Shown here: positions 1 through 6,788 of the stretch, in pieces | Layout of the letters: each line of letters opens with the position of its first letter | Position numbering within the stretch: the stretch's first letter is position 1 | Origin: an uncultured Blautia sp. | GTDB lineage: Bacteria; Bacillota; Clostridia; Lachnospirales; Lachnospiraceae | Assembly (NCBI GenBank): GCA_900551715.1 | Contig: URXG01000036.1 | Span: 1 to 25,258 of the forward strand | DNA: 25,258 nt | Direction: 5' to 3' | The notes under the pieces: model-generated | Database searches by the model: none | What the model was told of the DNA's origin: nothing | Seen by the model: only the letters and a program-made list of their open reading frames with translations | Made by a program: the position numbers and the translations under genes

Positions 1-50
1 CGGCACAGACGTTTATACAGATAACAACTGGCAGTGATTTTGACGCCAAC

Positions 51-83
51 AAAGGAGTACTTTCTTCACAAAAGTACTCCTTT
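51..83 (-). terminator. Hairpin at the 3' end of the dus gene
   Basis: A perfect 13-bp inverted repeat (AAAGGAGTACTTT and its complement) is separated by a 7-base loop. The dus stop codon falls in the loop, so the last codons of the gene form the 5' arm of the RNA stem. The minus-strand side has only a short T run after the stem. The plus-strand side is AT-rich, so the hairpin might also serve a convergent gene to the left. I infer a transcript end or RNA stabiliser. Confidence 0.6.
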
Positions 84-1031
84 ATTATTTGTATCTGTGA
101 TCAGTTCCTGTGTGGCAAACAGTTCGCTGACCACACTTTCATAAACTGCACATTTCTCACTTTTTTTGATCTTCTTAAGATATTTCTTATTTTCTGTAAA
201 AGCTGATCCCAGATATGCCCAGATCTCCTTCATTTTAAAAAGAACATTCCGGTCTCCTGACATATTCTGCCTGTAAGATACATACAATCTGTCATGGAAA
301 TCTTTCAGTTCTTTTTTGGTAAGTTTCTGACCTGTGCGGATTTCCCTTGCAAGTGCCGGATTACTTAAAACTCCTCTTCCAGTCATGATACAGTCCACAT
401 CTGGAAAACTATTTTTTATATGCTCTGCATCTTTTCCGGAAAAAATATCCCCATTATAGCATACCGGCATCTCTGCCTGAGACAATGCGGCTTCAAATAC
501 ATCCAGATGGGGAACACCTTTATAAAACTCTTTCTGAAGTCGGGGATGGATGATCAGTTCTTTTACCGGATATCTGTTATAAATCCTGAGAAGATCTGAA
601 AACTCAGAAGAATCTTCCATGCCAATTCTGGTCTTTATGGAGATCTCCATATGACATTCCCGGAAAATATAATCCAAGAAACGATCTAACGCTACCGGGT
701 CATCCAGAAATCCTGCTCCACAGCCCTTGGAAACTACAGTTCTGGAAGGACAGCCCAGATTCAGATTGATCTCTTTGTAACCATATTCCCGAATCTGCTC
801 TGCAGTATGAACAAAATCCTCCCCATTTCTGGTAAGTATCTGCGGCACTGCATGCATTCCCTTATTATTTTCCGGCAGGATATCCTTTGTTTCTCTTGAA
901 CTGAACCGCAGGTTCTGCTTGGCACGTATAAAGGGGATAAAATATTTGTCAAATCCTCCAAAGCATTCATGAACTGCCTGCCTGTAAGCGTAACCTGTGA
1001 TTCCCTCAAGAGGTGCAAGATAAATCTGCAT
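66..1031 (-). CDS. dus: tRNA-dihydrouridine synthase family protein
   Basis: This 321-residue protein is a flavin-dependent tRNA-dihydrouridine synthase, which reduces particular uridines in tRNA with FMN and NAD(P)H. The start MQIYLAPLEGITGYAYR is the usual FMN-barrel opening. NLGCPSR around residues 92-97 holds the probable catalytic Cys94, and IKTRIG is the substrate/phosphate-binding motif. Length is normal for the family. The ATG overlaps the stop of the upstream DUF6465 gene in a TAATG arrangement, implying translational coupling and one two-gene operon. Which tRNA position it modifies cannot be read from sequence. The gene ends inside a perfect hairpin, with its stop codon in the loop. 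Confidence 0.93.
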   Translation of the reverse strand: MQIYLAPLEGITGYAYRQAVHECFGGFDKYFIPFIRAKQNLRFSSRETKDILPENNKGMHAVPQILTRNGEDFVHTAEQIREYGYKEINLNLGCPSRTVVSKGCGAGFLDDPVALDRFLDYIFRECHMEISIKTRIGMEDSSEFSDLLRIYNRYPVKELIIHPRLQKEFYKGVPHLDVFEAALSQAEMPVCYNGDIFSGKDAEHIKNSFPDVDCIMTGRGVLSNPALAREIRTGQKLTKKELKDFHDRLYVSYRQNMSGDRNVLFKMKEIWAYLGSAFTENKKYLKKIKKSEKCAVYESVVSELFATQELITDTNNKGVLL

Positions 1032-1480
1032 TATAATTCTTTCAGATCAATCTTGTATTCTTCGGATCCTTCTCCGTTAACTGTATAGTATGCAGCTCTT
1101 CTTTCTGCATTCAGGTAAATATTAACCGCTCCTGTCAGTCCTTTGTCAGCAACTGCTTTCTTTACTGCTTTCTCTACTGTACTGAGAGATACACTGGTCT
1201 CAAAAATCTCGATGGTTACATCTTTGATTCTGGTACCTGCTGCTCTTCTTACTGTTTTCTTTGCTGTCTTTACAGTTTTTTCTGCAGCTTCGGCTACGTC
1301 CTTCACTGCTTCCTGAGCCTTGTCAGTCACTTCTTTCACTGTCTCAGGTGCTTTGTCGATGACTTCTTTGACTGTCTCAGCTGTAGCAGATGCTTCTACT
1401 TTCTTTGCTGCTGATTTAACAGTTTCTTTTACTGTTTCTGTGATTTTGTCTGCAGATGTTCTGTTTGATTTTTTTCTCAT
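1031..1480 (-). CDS. DUF6465 family protein with Ala/Lys-rich helical repeats
   Basis: The 149-residue protein has two parts. Residues 10-80 are rich in Ala, Lys, Glu, Thr and Val and contain near-repeats such as APETVKEVTDKAQEAVKDVA, giving an 11-residue amphipathic helix rhythm like LEA, apolipoprotein or phasin proteins. Residues 85-149 form a small alpha/beta domain (DVTIEIF... NIYLNAERRAAYYTVNG) matching my memory of DUF6465, a family common in Lachnospiraceae. No signal peptide or membrane segment is seen. AGGAGG lies 9 bases before the ATG. It heads a two-gene operon with dus. Function is unknown; the basic N-terminus could bind nucleic acid or a surface, which is inference. Confidence 0.85.
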   Translation of the reverse strand: MRKKSNRTSADKITETVKETVKSAAKKVEASATAETVKEVIDKAPETVKEVTDKAQEAVKDVAEAAEKTVKTAKKTVRRAAGTRIKDVTIEIFETSVSLSTVEKAVKKAVADKGLTGAVNIYLNAERRAAYYTVNGEGSEEYKIDLKEL

Positions 1481-1540
1481 AATGATTGCCTCCTCATTGA
1501 ATGATGAGATCTGTTGCCAACTCTCAATAAATTCACTGTT

Positions 1541-1569
1541 ACTTTAGCACAAGCGGTCTGTTCTGTCAA
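1541..1569 (-). promoter_or_regulatory. Sigma-A-type promoter for DUF6465-dus
   Basis: On the minus strand a perfect -35 TTGACA is followed after 17 bases by TAAAGT, a 4/6 match to the -10 consensus. It lies about 60-90 bases before the ATG, in the only gap that could serve this operon. It sits just inside the neighbouring inverted-repeat element, so it is probably independent of it. Confidence 0.6.
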
Positions 1570-1591
1570 ATTCAGGTCTTCCAATACTTCT

Positions 1592-1733
1592 GTTACTGTT
1601 CACGACCTTCACAGTAACTTGGTCAAAATGCATTCCAAATCACCTTCGGTGATGGCATTTTGCCTCGTATGTCTCGGGATTTTGTCATATATATGACAAA
1701 ACACCTCGCGGGATATTACCTGTGAACAGTTAC
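1592..1733. repeat. MITE-like intergenic element with terminal inverted repeats
   Basis: The element begins GTTACTGTTCAC and ends GTGAACAGTTAC, imperfect terminal inverted repeats (11 of 12). Inside are a nested hairpin (CAAAATGC/GCATTTTG around ATCACC/GGTGAT) and a perfect 22-bp palindrome, TTTTGTCATAT plus its complement. TACTTCT occurs directly before the left end and again one base after the right end, which looks like a target-site duplication. It has no coding capacity. About 62 bases of one end recur at 18369-18430. It fills the gap between the miaB stop and the DUF6465 promoter. Confidence 0.75.
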
Positions 1734-3158
1734 TTACTTCTCAAGGGTTCCAAGATAATAGAATCCTCTGCACTCTTCCAGTTTTACATTTACATATTTG
1801 CCAAGAAGATCTGCACTGCCCGGGAAATGTACCAGAAGATTATATTCTGTTCTTCCTGTAAAAATTCCCTTTTCTTTGCTTTCTTCTTCTACCAGAACTT
1901 CCTGCACCGTTCCCTGGAATCTGGAAGAACGTTTTCTTCCTTCCTGCTGTACCAGCGCAAGAAGACGGTTAAAACGCTCCTTGGCTACATCTTCCGGAAT
2001 CTGTTCTGCCTTTTCTGCTGCGGGAGTGCCGCTTCTCTTTGAATAGAGGAAAGTAAAGGCTGTATCATAACCACATCTGGAAACTACATCCAGGGTTTCC
2101 TGGAAATCTTCTTCTGTTTCTCCCGGGAAACCTACAATGATATCTGTAGTAAGAGAAATATCCGGTATCGCTGTACGAATCTTGTCCACCAGATTCAGAT
2201 ATTTTTCTTTATCGTAGCGGCGGTTCATCTCTTTCAGTACACGGCTGCTTCCTGACTGAAGAGGCAGATGAAGATGATGGCAGATCTTTTTGCTGTTTGC
2301 CATAGTTTCAATCAGCTCATCAGAAAGATCCTTTGGATGAGAAGTCATAAAACGGATACGTTTCAGGCCTTCTACCTTTTCCAGCATCTGAAGAAGCTGA
2401 CTAAAAGTCACCGGTTCTTCCAGAGTCTTACCGTAAGAGTTTACATTCTGCCCAAGAAGCATCACTTCAGAAACACCATCTGCAACTAGACGTTCCACTT
2501 CTTTTACAATAGCCTCCGGCTGGCGGCTTCTCTCACGTCCTCTTACATAAGGAACGATACAGTAACTACAGAAGTTGTTGCAGCCAAACATGATATTTAC
2601 ACCAGATTTAAAGGTATAGTTTCGTTCTGTAGGAAGATCCTCCACGATCTGATCTGTACCTTCCCAGATATCTACTACCTGATGATCAGACTGAAGCATG
2701 TTGTAAAACAGTTCCGCATATTTAAAAATGTTATGGGTTCCAAATACAAGATTTACAAAAGGATAGGACTTTTTGATCTTGTCCACTACATGCTGCTCCT
2801 GCATCATACATCCAAAAAGAATGATCTTCATGTCCTTGTTGTGATCTTTCAGACTGTGAAGATGTCCCAGACGTCCATAAACCTTAAGATTGGCATTCTC
2901 ACGAACCGTACAGGTATTGTAGATCACTACATCTGCTTCTTCGTTATCCTGTCTGTGATATCCGATCTCATCCATGATCCCGGCCACAGCTTCTGACTGC
3001 TTTTCATTCATCTGACATCCAAAAGTGGTGAGACAGTAAGTAAGGGGTCTCCCCAGAAGATTGGATTTCTGATCTGTAAGTGTTCTGGCAAGCTCTATAA
3101 ATTCTTTCTGACGGGCAGTTTCATCTATTTCTCTGTTCTTTTCTGTTTCTATTATCAT
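1734..3158 (-). CDS. miaB: tRNA-2-methylthio-N6-dimethylallyladenosine synthase MiaB
   Basis: MiaB is a radical-SAM methylthiotransferase that adds a methylthio group to i6A37 of tRNAs reading UNN codons. The 474-residue protein has the full family layout. An N-terminal UPF0004 domain starts at TFGCQMN, with auxiliary cluster Cys48, Cys83 and Cys117. The radical-SAM motif CNNFCSYC holds Cys193, Cys197 and Cys200. A TRAM RNA-binding domain occupies about the last 65 residues. A 38-residue hydrophilic N-terminal extension precedes the first domain, as in other Firmicutes MiaB proteins. AGGAG lies about 10 bases before the ATG. A consensus promoter overlaps the end of the upstream peptidase gene, so it is probably transcribed alone. 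The stop codon directly abuts the MITE-like element. Confidence 0.96.
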   Translation of the reverse strand: MIIETEKNREIDETARQKEFIELARTLTDQKSNLLGRPLTYCLTTFGCQMNEKQSEAVAGIMDEIGYHRQDNEEADVVIYNTCTVRENANLKVYGRLGHLHSLKDHNKDMKIILFGCMMQEQHVVDKIKKSYPFVNLVFGTHNIFKYAELFYNMLQSDHQVVDIWEGTDQIVEDLPTERNYTFKSGVNIMFGCNNFCSYCIVPYVRGRERSRQPEAIVKEVERLVADGVSEVMLLGQNVNSYGKTLEEPVTFSQLLQMLEKVEGLKRIRFMTSHPKDLSDELIETMANSKKICHHLHLPLQSGSSRVLKEMNRRYDKEKYLNLVDKIRTAIPDISLTTDIIVGFPGETEEDFQETLDVVSRCGYDTAFTFLYSKRSGTPAAEKAEQIPEDVAKERFNRLLALVQQEGRKRSSRFQGTVQEVLVEEESKEKGIFTGRTEYNLLVHFPGSADLLGKYVNVKLEECRGFYYLGTLEK

Positions 3159-3269
3159 ATGATATTAACTCCTTTGCTATCTGCAAATAACCGATTTCAT
3201 TTTTCTGTAATAATGCTGCTACTCTGCGGACACCTGTTGTTTCCTATGTTTGGCGCAACACTAATCATT

Positions 3270-3298
3270 ATCATACAGGAAATCACATCTTCTGTCAA
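3270..3298 (-). promoter_or_regulatory. Sigma-A-type promoter for miaB
   Basis: TTGACA, 17 bases, TATGAT on the minus strand: 6/6 and 5/6 matches with ideal spacing. The -35 overlaps the stop codon of the upstream M14 gene. The leader to the miaB ATG would be about 105 bases. I found no riboswitch-like fold in it by eye. Confidence 0.75.
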
Positions 3299-4179
3299 AG
3301 TGAAAAGGCAAATTCCAGAGGTAATGTATGTATTTCCCGGAACTGTGCCTCCTGATTCTCTTCTGTGATTTCTCTTACCACCGGCAATTCAATACGAAAT
3401 GAAGGTTGTCTGATAATTTCTGTATAAAACTGCTCCGGAGATCCACCTCCGGAAGAACTTCTTCTCCTGGCTGTGTCAGTCTGATATTTTTCCATAGAGA
3501 AATCACCCATTTTCTGCAAATGGCGGGCAAGACGGTGGCTTTTCTGATTTTCCAAAAGTTTCTGAGACTGTTTGAAATATACGATCTTTTTGCCGGAATG
3601 ACAAAATGACAGAAGCCCCCTTCCTCTGTATTCCTGAAAAATACGAACCAGGGCTTTTGTCTCATTTTCACTGGCAGGCTGCTGAGAAATCCTGTTTCTT
3701 CTGTAATAACTGGTAGGAAAATTTTTCCCCAGATCAATGCCTCTTCCATTACCACCAAACTCCTTACAGGGGATCTGACCCATACGGAGCATCTGCCGGT
3801 AAATAGGATTCCTGATTACAAAATAATCTTTTTTATATATTTCGTAACCATCTGGGTTCAGTATGGGAATAAAGCAGAAACGCCATTTTTTCAGCAGTTC
3901 ACCTGCGTCATAGATCTCTTCCAGTTTCCAGTTGCATTCCCAGGCTCTTGCGTATTCCCAGATCATTTCCAGAAGCAGTACCGGCATCAGTCTGTCATAC
4001 CCGTAAATCCCGGAAACACAGAAAATACAGTCTTCTCCCTGCCCCATTTCCACCATGGGGATCATCCGGTCGTCATGGCTCTTGCCGATCACCCGGAACT
4101 GTATCAGTTCACTGTACCGTCTGGCTGTTTCCCACATGTCAAAATATATTTTTTCATAATCATATACCGCTGTATCCAT
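3295..4179 (-). CDS. Degenerate M14 zinc carboxypeptidase homologue
   Basis: The 294-residue fold is that of peptidase family M14. It has a GKSHDDRMIPMVEMG strand, NPDGYE at 108-113, GRGIDLGKNFP at 145-155, FCHSG with His194 (third zinc ligand) and RIELP with Glu264 (general base). The normal first zinc site HxxE is replaced by Tyr59-Gly-Tyr-Asp62, and the usual substrate-binding Asn-Arg pair in DLNRNFP reads Gly-Lys. Two of three zinc ligands therefore look lost or altered, so it may be inactive or use another chemistry. There is no signal peptide, so it is probably cytoplasmic. AGGAGG stands 8 bases before the ATG. Active M14 relatives in Firmicutes often cut cell-wall peptides, but that role cannot be assumed here. 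Confidence 0.8.
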   Translation of the reverse strand: MDTAVYDYEKIYFDMWETARRYSELIQFRVIGKSHDDRMIPMVEMGQGEDCIFCVSGIYGYDRLMPVLLLEMIWEYARAWECNWKLEEIYDAGELLKKWRFCFIPILNPDGYEIYKKDYFVIRNPIYRQMLRMGQIPCKEFGGNGRGIDLGKNFPTSYYRRNRISQQPASENETKALVRIFQEYRGRGLLSFCHSGKKIVYFKQSQKLLENQKSHRLARHLQKMGDFSMEKYQTDTARRRSSSGGGSPEQFYTEIIRQPSFRIELPVVREITEENQEAQFREIHTLPLEFAFSL

Positions 4180-4225
4180 TTTCTTTTCCTCCTGTTCTGT
4201 GGATATTCCTGGTATAAAATATATG

Positions 4226-4256
4226 AAAAGAGACAGATCAAAAGACCTGTCTCTTA
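4226..4256 (-). terminator. Rho-independent terminator after the surface protein gene
   Basis: A 9-bp perfect stem, AAGAGACAG and its complement, has a 10-base loop and is followed on the minus strand by TTTTC. It begins about 35 bases after the surface-protein stop. A-rich sequence on the other side gives it a bidirectional look, but there is no plus-strand gene to terminate. Confidence 0.7.
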
Positions 4257-4291
4257 AAAATAGTTGCCGGTATTAAGAATTTTACTGACAA

Positions 4292-6709
4292 TTATAAATC
4301 TTCTTTTTTACGTTTACGGATCAGTACATATCCACCTGCAAGAAGAGAAAGTGCCATCAGCGCAGACATGGTACCAATCGGAGATTCATCTGCTGTGGAT
4401 ACTGCAGACTTGCTGCTGGAACTGCTGTCCTGAGCTGCTGCTGTAGCTGTCAGTTCTGCATCTGTTCCACTTTCGCCGCTGCCGGTACCGTCACCATCTC
4501 CTGGTGTGGTTGTAACGCCGTTCTGTCTCTTCCAGTTGTTCAGATCATCTTCTGTGATCTCAGCTGCCTTGAACTGTACAGTCTTGTATTCAATATCCCC
4601 AGGAATCCATTCAGAACCGTTATATCTGTATTTCTGGAAGAAGATGTACATATTGTAGGTGGATGCATCGGTAATACCCTTGGCAGAACCGATCTTCCAG
4701 CTCTTGTTCTTCTGAGCATCTGTAGGAGTCTTGGAGGTACTCCAGTAAAGAGGCACATACTTCTCGTCTCCTGTTACAGGATTAGTGATCTCAGTACCTG
4801 CGCCTGTTACAGAAAATTCATAGAATACACCCGGATAGAATTTCATAGCTTCCTCAAGGCCGGAAACTTTGCAGTCATTTATTGTATGTGGATACGGATC
4901 TCTTGTATCAGTGCTCTTACCAGGACGCTTGTCTGTGGAAATCGGAATCTTGGAATACTTCATAGTTCCATCGTTCATCCTGAAGTATACCCAGATCTGG
5001 AAATCGTTGCCATCCGGGATTTTCTTTACAGTAAGCTGTTTCTTTTCATTAGCAGAAACCTTGGTCTTGGCTTTGCTTGCATCGTATGCTGCTTTTGCTT
5101 CTGCTGATGTTGTAGTTGATTTGGTTACAGCATAATAATAATGGAATGGATGATTGGCAGCAAGCTTAAACTGTACTGTATTGTGGTCTGTCCATGTTAC
5201 ACCGCTGATGGTTGGCAGGAAAAGGACTTCCTTTTCACAGCTTACAGAACCGTCCGGCCACTGGAAATATACCCAGAGATCTGTGGTCTTGTCATAATTA
5301 TCAAAAGTTACAGATGTCTTTGTATCTTTTTTCGCTTTGTTTATAGCTTTTTTCTTATCGAACTTGGACAATACTGTTTTTTCGCTCTCTCCGATTGGAA
5401 ATGCAGCAACATAATAAGTAAAATCTTCTGTTCCTTTGATATTAAAAGTTACTTTCTTTGTTGAAGAATCATATTTTGGAACTCCAACTTCTCCTGTTCC
5501 GGGCTTCTTCGGATCCTCCGGCTTAGAGGAATTTTTCTTTGTGAGAACTGCTGTTTTACCATCAGAGGAAACAGTTACTGGATCAAATTCATCACTGGCA
5601 GCATCATATACCATGAACTTAACTGCTGCAGCAAACTGAGTAGCATCTACAAGATCAGTTTCTCCATCTTTACCAATCTTGACAACGGTTACAGATTTTC
5701 CTGCTTCCGGAATTGTGGCAAGTGAGAAGTTCAGTTTGGCACTGTCAGCTACTGTACCCATAACTACCATAGTTGGATCTGAACCATCCAGATACAGGTT
5801 GGCTGTAGCATCTTTTTCGCCTTTATTGTCAGTGATCTGGATATCGCCCTGTACACCTACAGATGCGTCACTGTAAACGCCGCCCCTAGAACCGGTGTTT
5901 CCTGTAATTGTACCGCCAGCCAGTAAAAGAGATCCTCCATTGTTTGTAATGGCGCCACCATTATCTAAAGTTTTATTGCCAGATAAAGTAACACCTGTAA
6001 ACATTCCGAAAATACCATTGTCACTTACGGATACAAGTGTACTCAGCCCATCTGTTTCAGCACCTTTTACAGTAAAAGTTGCACCATCAGTTGCCTTCAG
6101 CTGAAGTTCACTCTGGTCACCTTCACTGTTCTTTCCAGATACACTGAAAATGCTGCCTGTAAGTACATCTGCTCTGGTGAATATTACATCGGGAGATGTT
6201 GCATTAATACATACTTTACATCCCTCTTTAATCTCAATGGTTTTATCGATTGTCTGAGGTTTACTTACATTAATAACAGTAGCTTTTAAGTTGCCATTTT
6301 CATCTTTTTCCGGATTGGACTTCACATATTCAACTGCATCTTTCAGAGTAGCAAATTTCTGCTCTCCGATGGTAATTCCGCTGTCTTCTTCTGTTTCAGT
6401 GCCTGCATCTTCCTGTGCTTCCTCTGTAGCCACAGGTTCTTCTGCCGGCTCTGTATTCTGCGGTTCTGCCGGTGCCTCTGTTGCAGGTGCTTCTGTAGGC
6501 TCTGCAGGTGCTTCTGTAGGTTCTGCAGGTGCTTCTGTTTCTGCTGGTTCTGAAGGTTCCTCTGTAGTATCCTCTCCGGCATCTACTGCCGGGCTGCCCT
6601 CTTCACTTGTAGCTTCCACACCGTTTTCTGCTGCCCATACTGTTCCCGGAACAGATCCGGTCACCAGTGCACCAGTCAGTGCTATCATAAATAACTGTTT
6701 TCGTCTCAA
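4292..6709 (-). CDS. Large secreted, membrane-anchored surface protein
   Basis: The 805-residue protein begins with a signal peptide (RRKQ, hydrophobic core, probable cut after TVWA near residue 26). An acidic Pro/Thr/Glu/Ala stalk follows at about 38-108, including tandem APAEPTE units. Residues 112-390 are Gly/Asn/Thr-rich beta repeats resembling a right-handed beta-helix (GNKTLDNGGAITNNGGS). Three related modules of about 70-85 residues follow, each ending near (L/I)WVYF or MYIFF. A Ser-rich linker, one transmembrane helix (about 778-797) and RKRKKEDL close it. The tail resembles sortase substrates, but the sorting site reads VSTADESPIG, not LPxTG. The start is TTG: AGGAGG lies 10 bases upstream, and the first ATG would remove the signal-peptide charges. 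It is flanked by its own promoter and terminator. Ligand unknown. Confidence 0.85.
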   Translation of the reverse strand: MRRKQLFMIALTGALVTGSVPGTVWAAENGVEATSEEGSPAVDAGEDTTEEPSEPAETEAPAEPTEAPAEPTEAPATEAPAEPQNTEPAEEPVATEEAQEDAGTETEEDSGITIGEQKFATLKDAVEYVKSNPEKDENGNLKATVINVSKPQTIDKTIEIKEGCKVCINATSPDVIFTRADVLTGSIFSVSGKNSEGDQSELQLKATDGATFTVKGAETDGLSTLVSVSDNGIFGMFTGVTLSGNKTLDNGGAITNNGGSLLLAGGTITGNTGSRGGVYSDASVGVQGDIQITDNKGEKDATANLYLDGSDPTMVVMGTVADSAKLNFSLATIPEAGKSVTVVKIGKDGETDLVDATQFAAAVKFMVYDAASDEFDPVTVSSDGKTAVLTKKNSSKPEDPKKPGTGEVGVPKYDSSTKKVTFNIKGTEDFTYYVAAFPIGESEKTVLSKFDKKKAINKAKKDTKTSVTFDNYDKTTDLWVYFQWPDGSVSCEKEVLFLPTISGVTWTDHNTVQFKLAANHPFHYYYAVTKSTTTSAEAKAAYDASKAKTKVSANEKKQLTVKKIPDGNDFQIWVYFRMNDGTMKYSKIPISTDKRPGKSTDTRDPYPHTINDCKVSGLEEAMKFYPGVFYEFSVTGAGTEITNPVTGDEKYVPLYWSTSKTPTDAQKNKSWKIGSAKGITDASTYNMYIFFQKYRYNGSEWIPGDIEYKTVQFKAAEITEDDLNNWKRQNGVTTTPGDGDGTGSGESGTDAELTATAAAQDSSSSSKSAVSTADESPIGTMSALMALSLLAGGYVLIRKRKKEDL
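6483..6537. repeat. 21-bp tandem repeat encoding APAEPTE units
   Basis: About 2.6 copies of a 21-base unit (starting GCAGGTGCTTCTGTAGGCTC on the plus strand) lie within the stalk-coding part of the surface protein gene. Each copy encodes seven residues in frame. More diverged units flank it. Copy-number change would lengthen or shorten the stalk without breaking the frame. Confidence 0.75.
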
Positions 6710-6719
6710 TTTATTAAAT

Positions 6720-6725
6720 CCTCCT
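6720..6725 (-). promoter_or_regulatory. Ribosome binding site that fixes the TTG start of the surface protein
   Basis: AGGAGG lies 10 bases before TTG. The next in-frame ATG is 21 bases further in and would drop the Arg-Arg-Lys signal-peptide head. No other in-frame start lies between. Confidence 0.7.
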
Positions 6726-6756
6726 ATTGTCTGTAAACAATAACTAACTAACGCTT

Positions 6757-6785
6757 ATTATACACATGGTCATGGTGATTGTCAA
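6757..6785 (-). promoter_or_regulatory. Perfect consensus sigma-A promoter of the surface protein gene
   Basis: On the minus strand the sequence reads TTGACA, 17 bases, TATAAT, a 12/12 match at optimal spacing. The -35 begins a few bases after the proA stop. The leader to the TTG start would be about 40 bases. Strong constitutive transcription is the natural inference. Confidence 0.9.
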
Positions 6786-6788
6786 ACG

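Noticed and set aside
3159..3294. Small gene or leader peptide between the M14 gene and miaB
   Set aside because: No frame with a ribosome site was found; the region is explained as promoter and leader.
4180..4227. Promoter for the M14 homologue (TTGATC, 17, TTTATA)
   Set aside because: The -10 match is only 3/6 and the -35 lies in the terminator loop, too weak to list.
6291..6743. 150-residue Ala/Ser/Gly-rich plus-strand frame
   Set aside because: It is the mirror of the Pro/Thr/Glu stalk repeats of the surface protein and crosses that gene's promoter side; it has no ribosome site.
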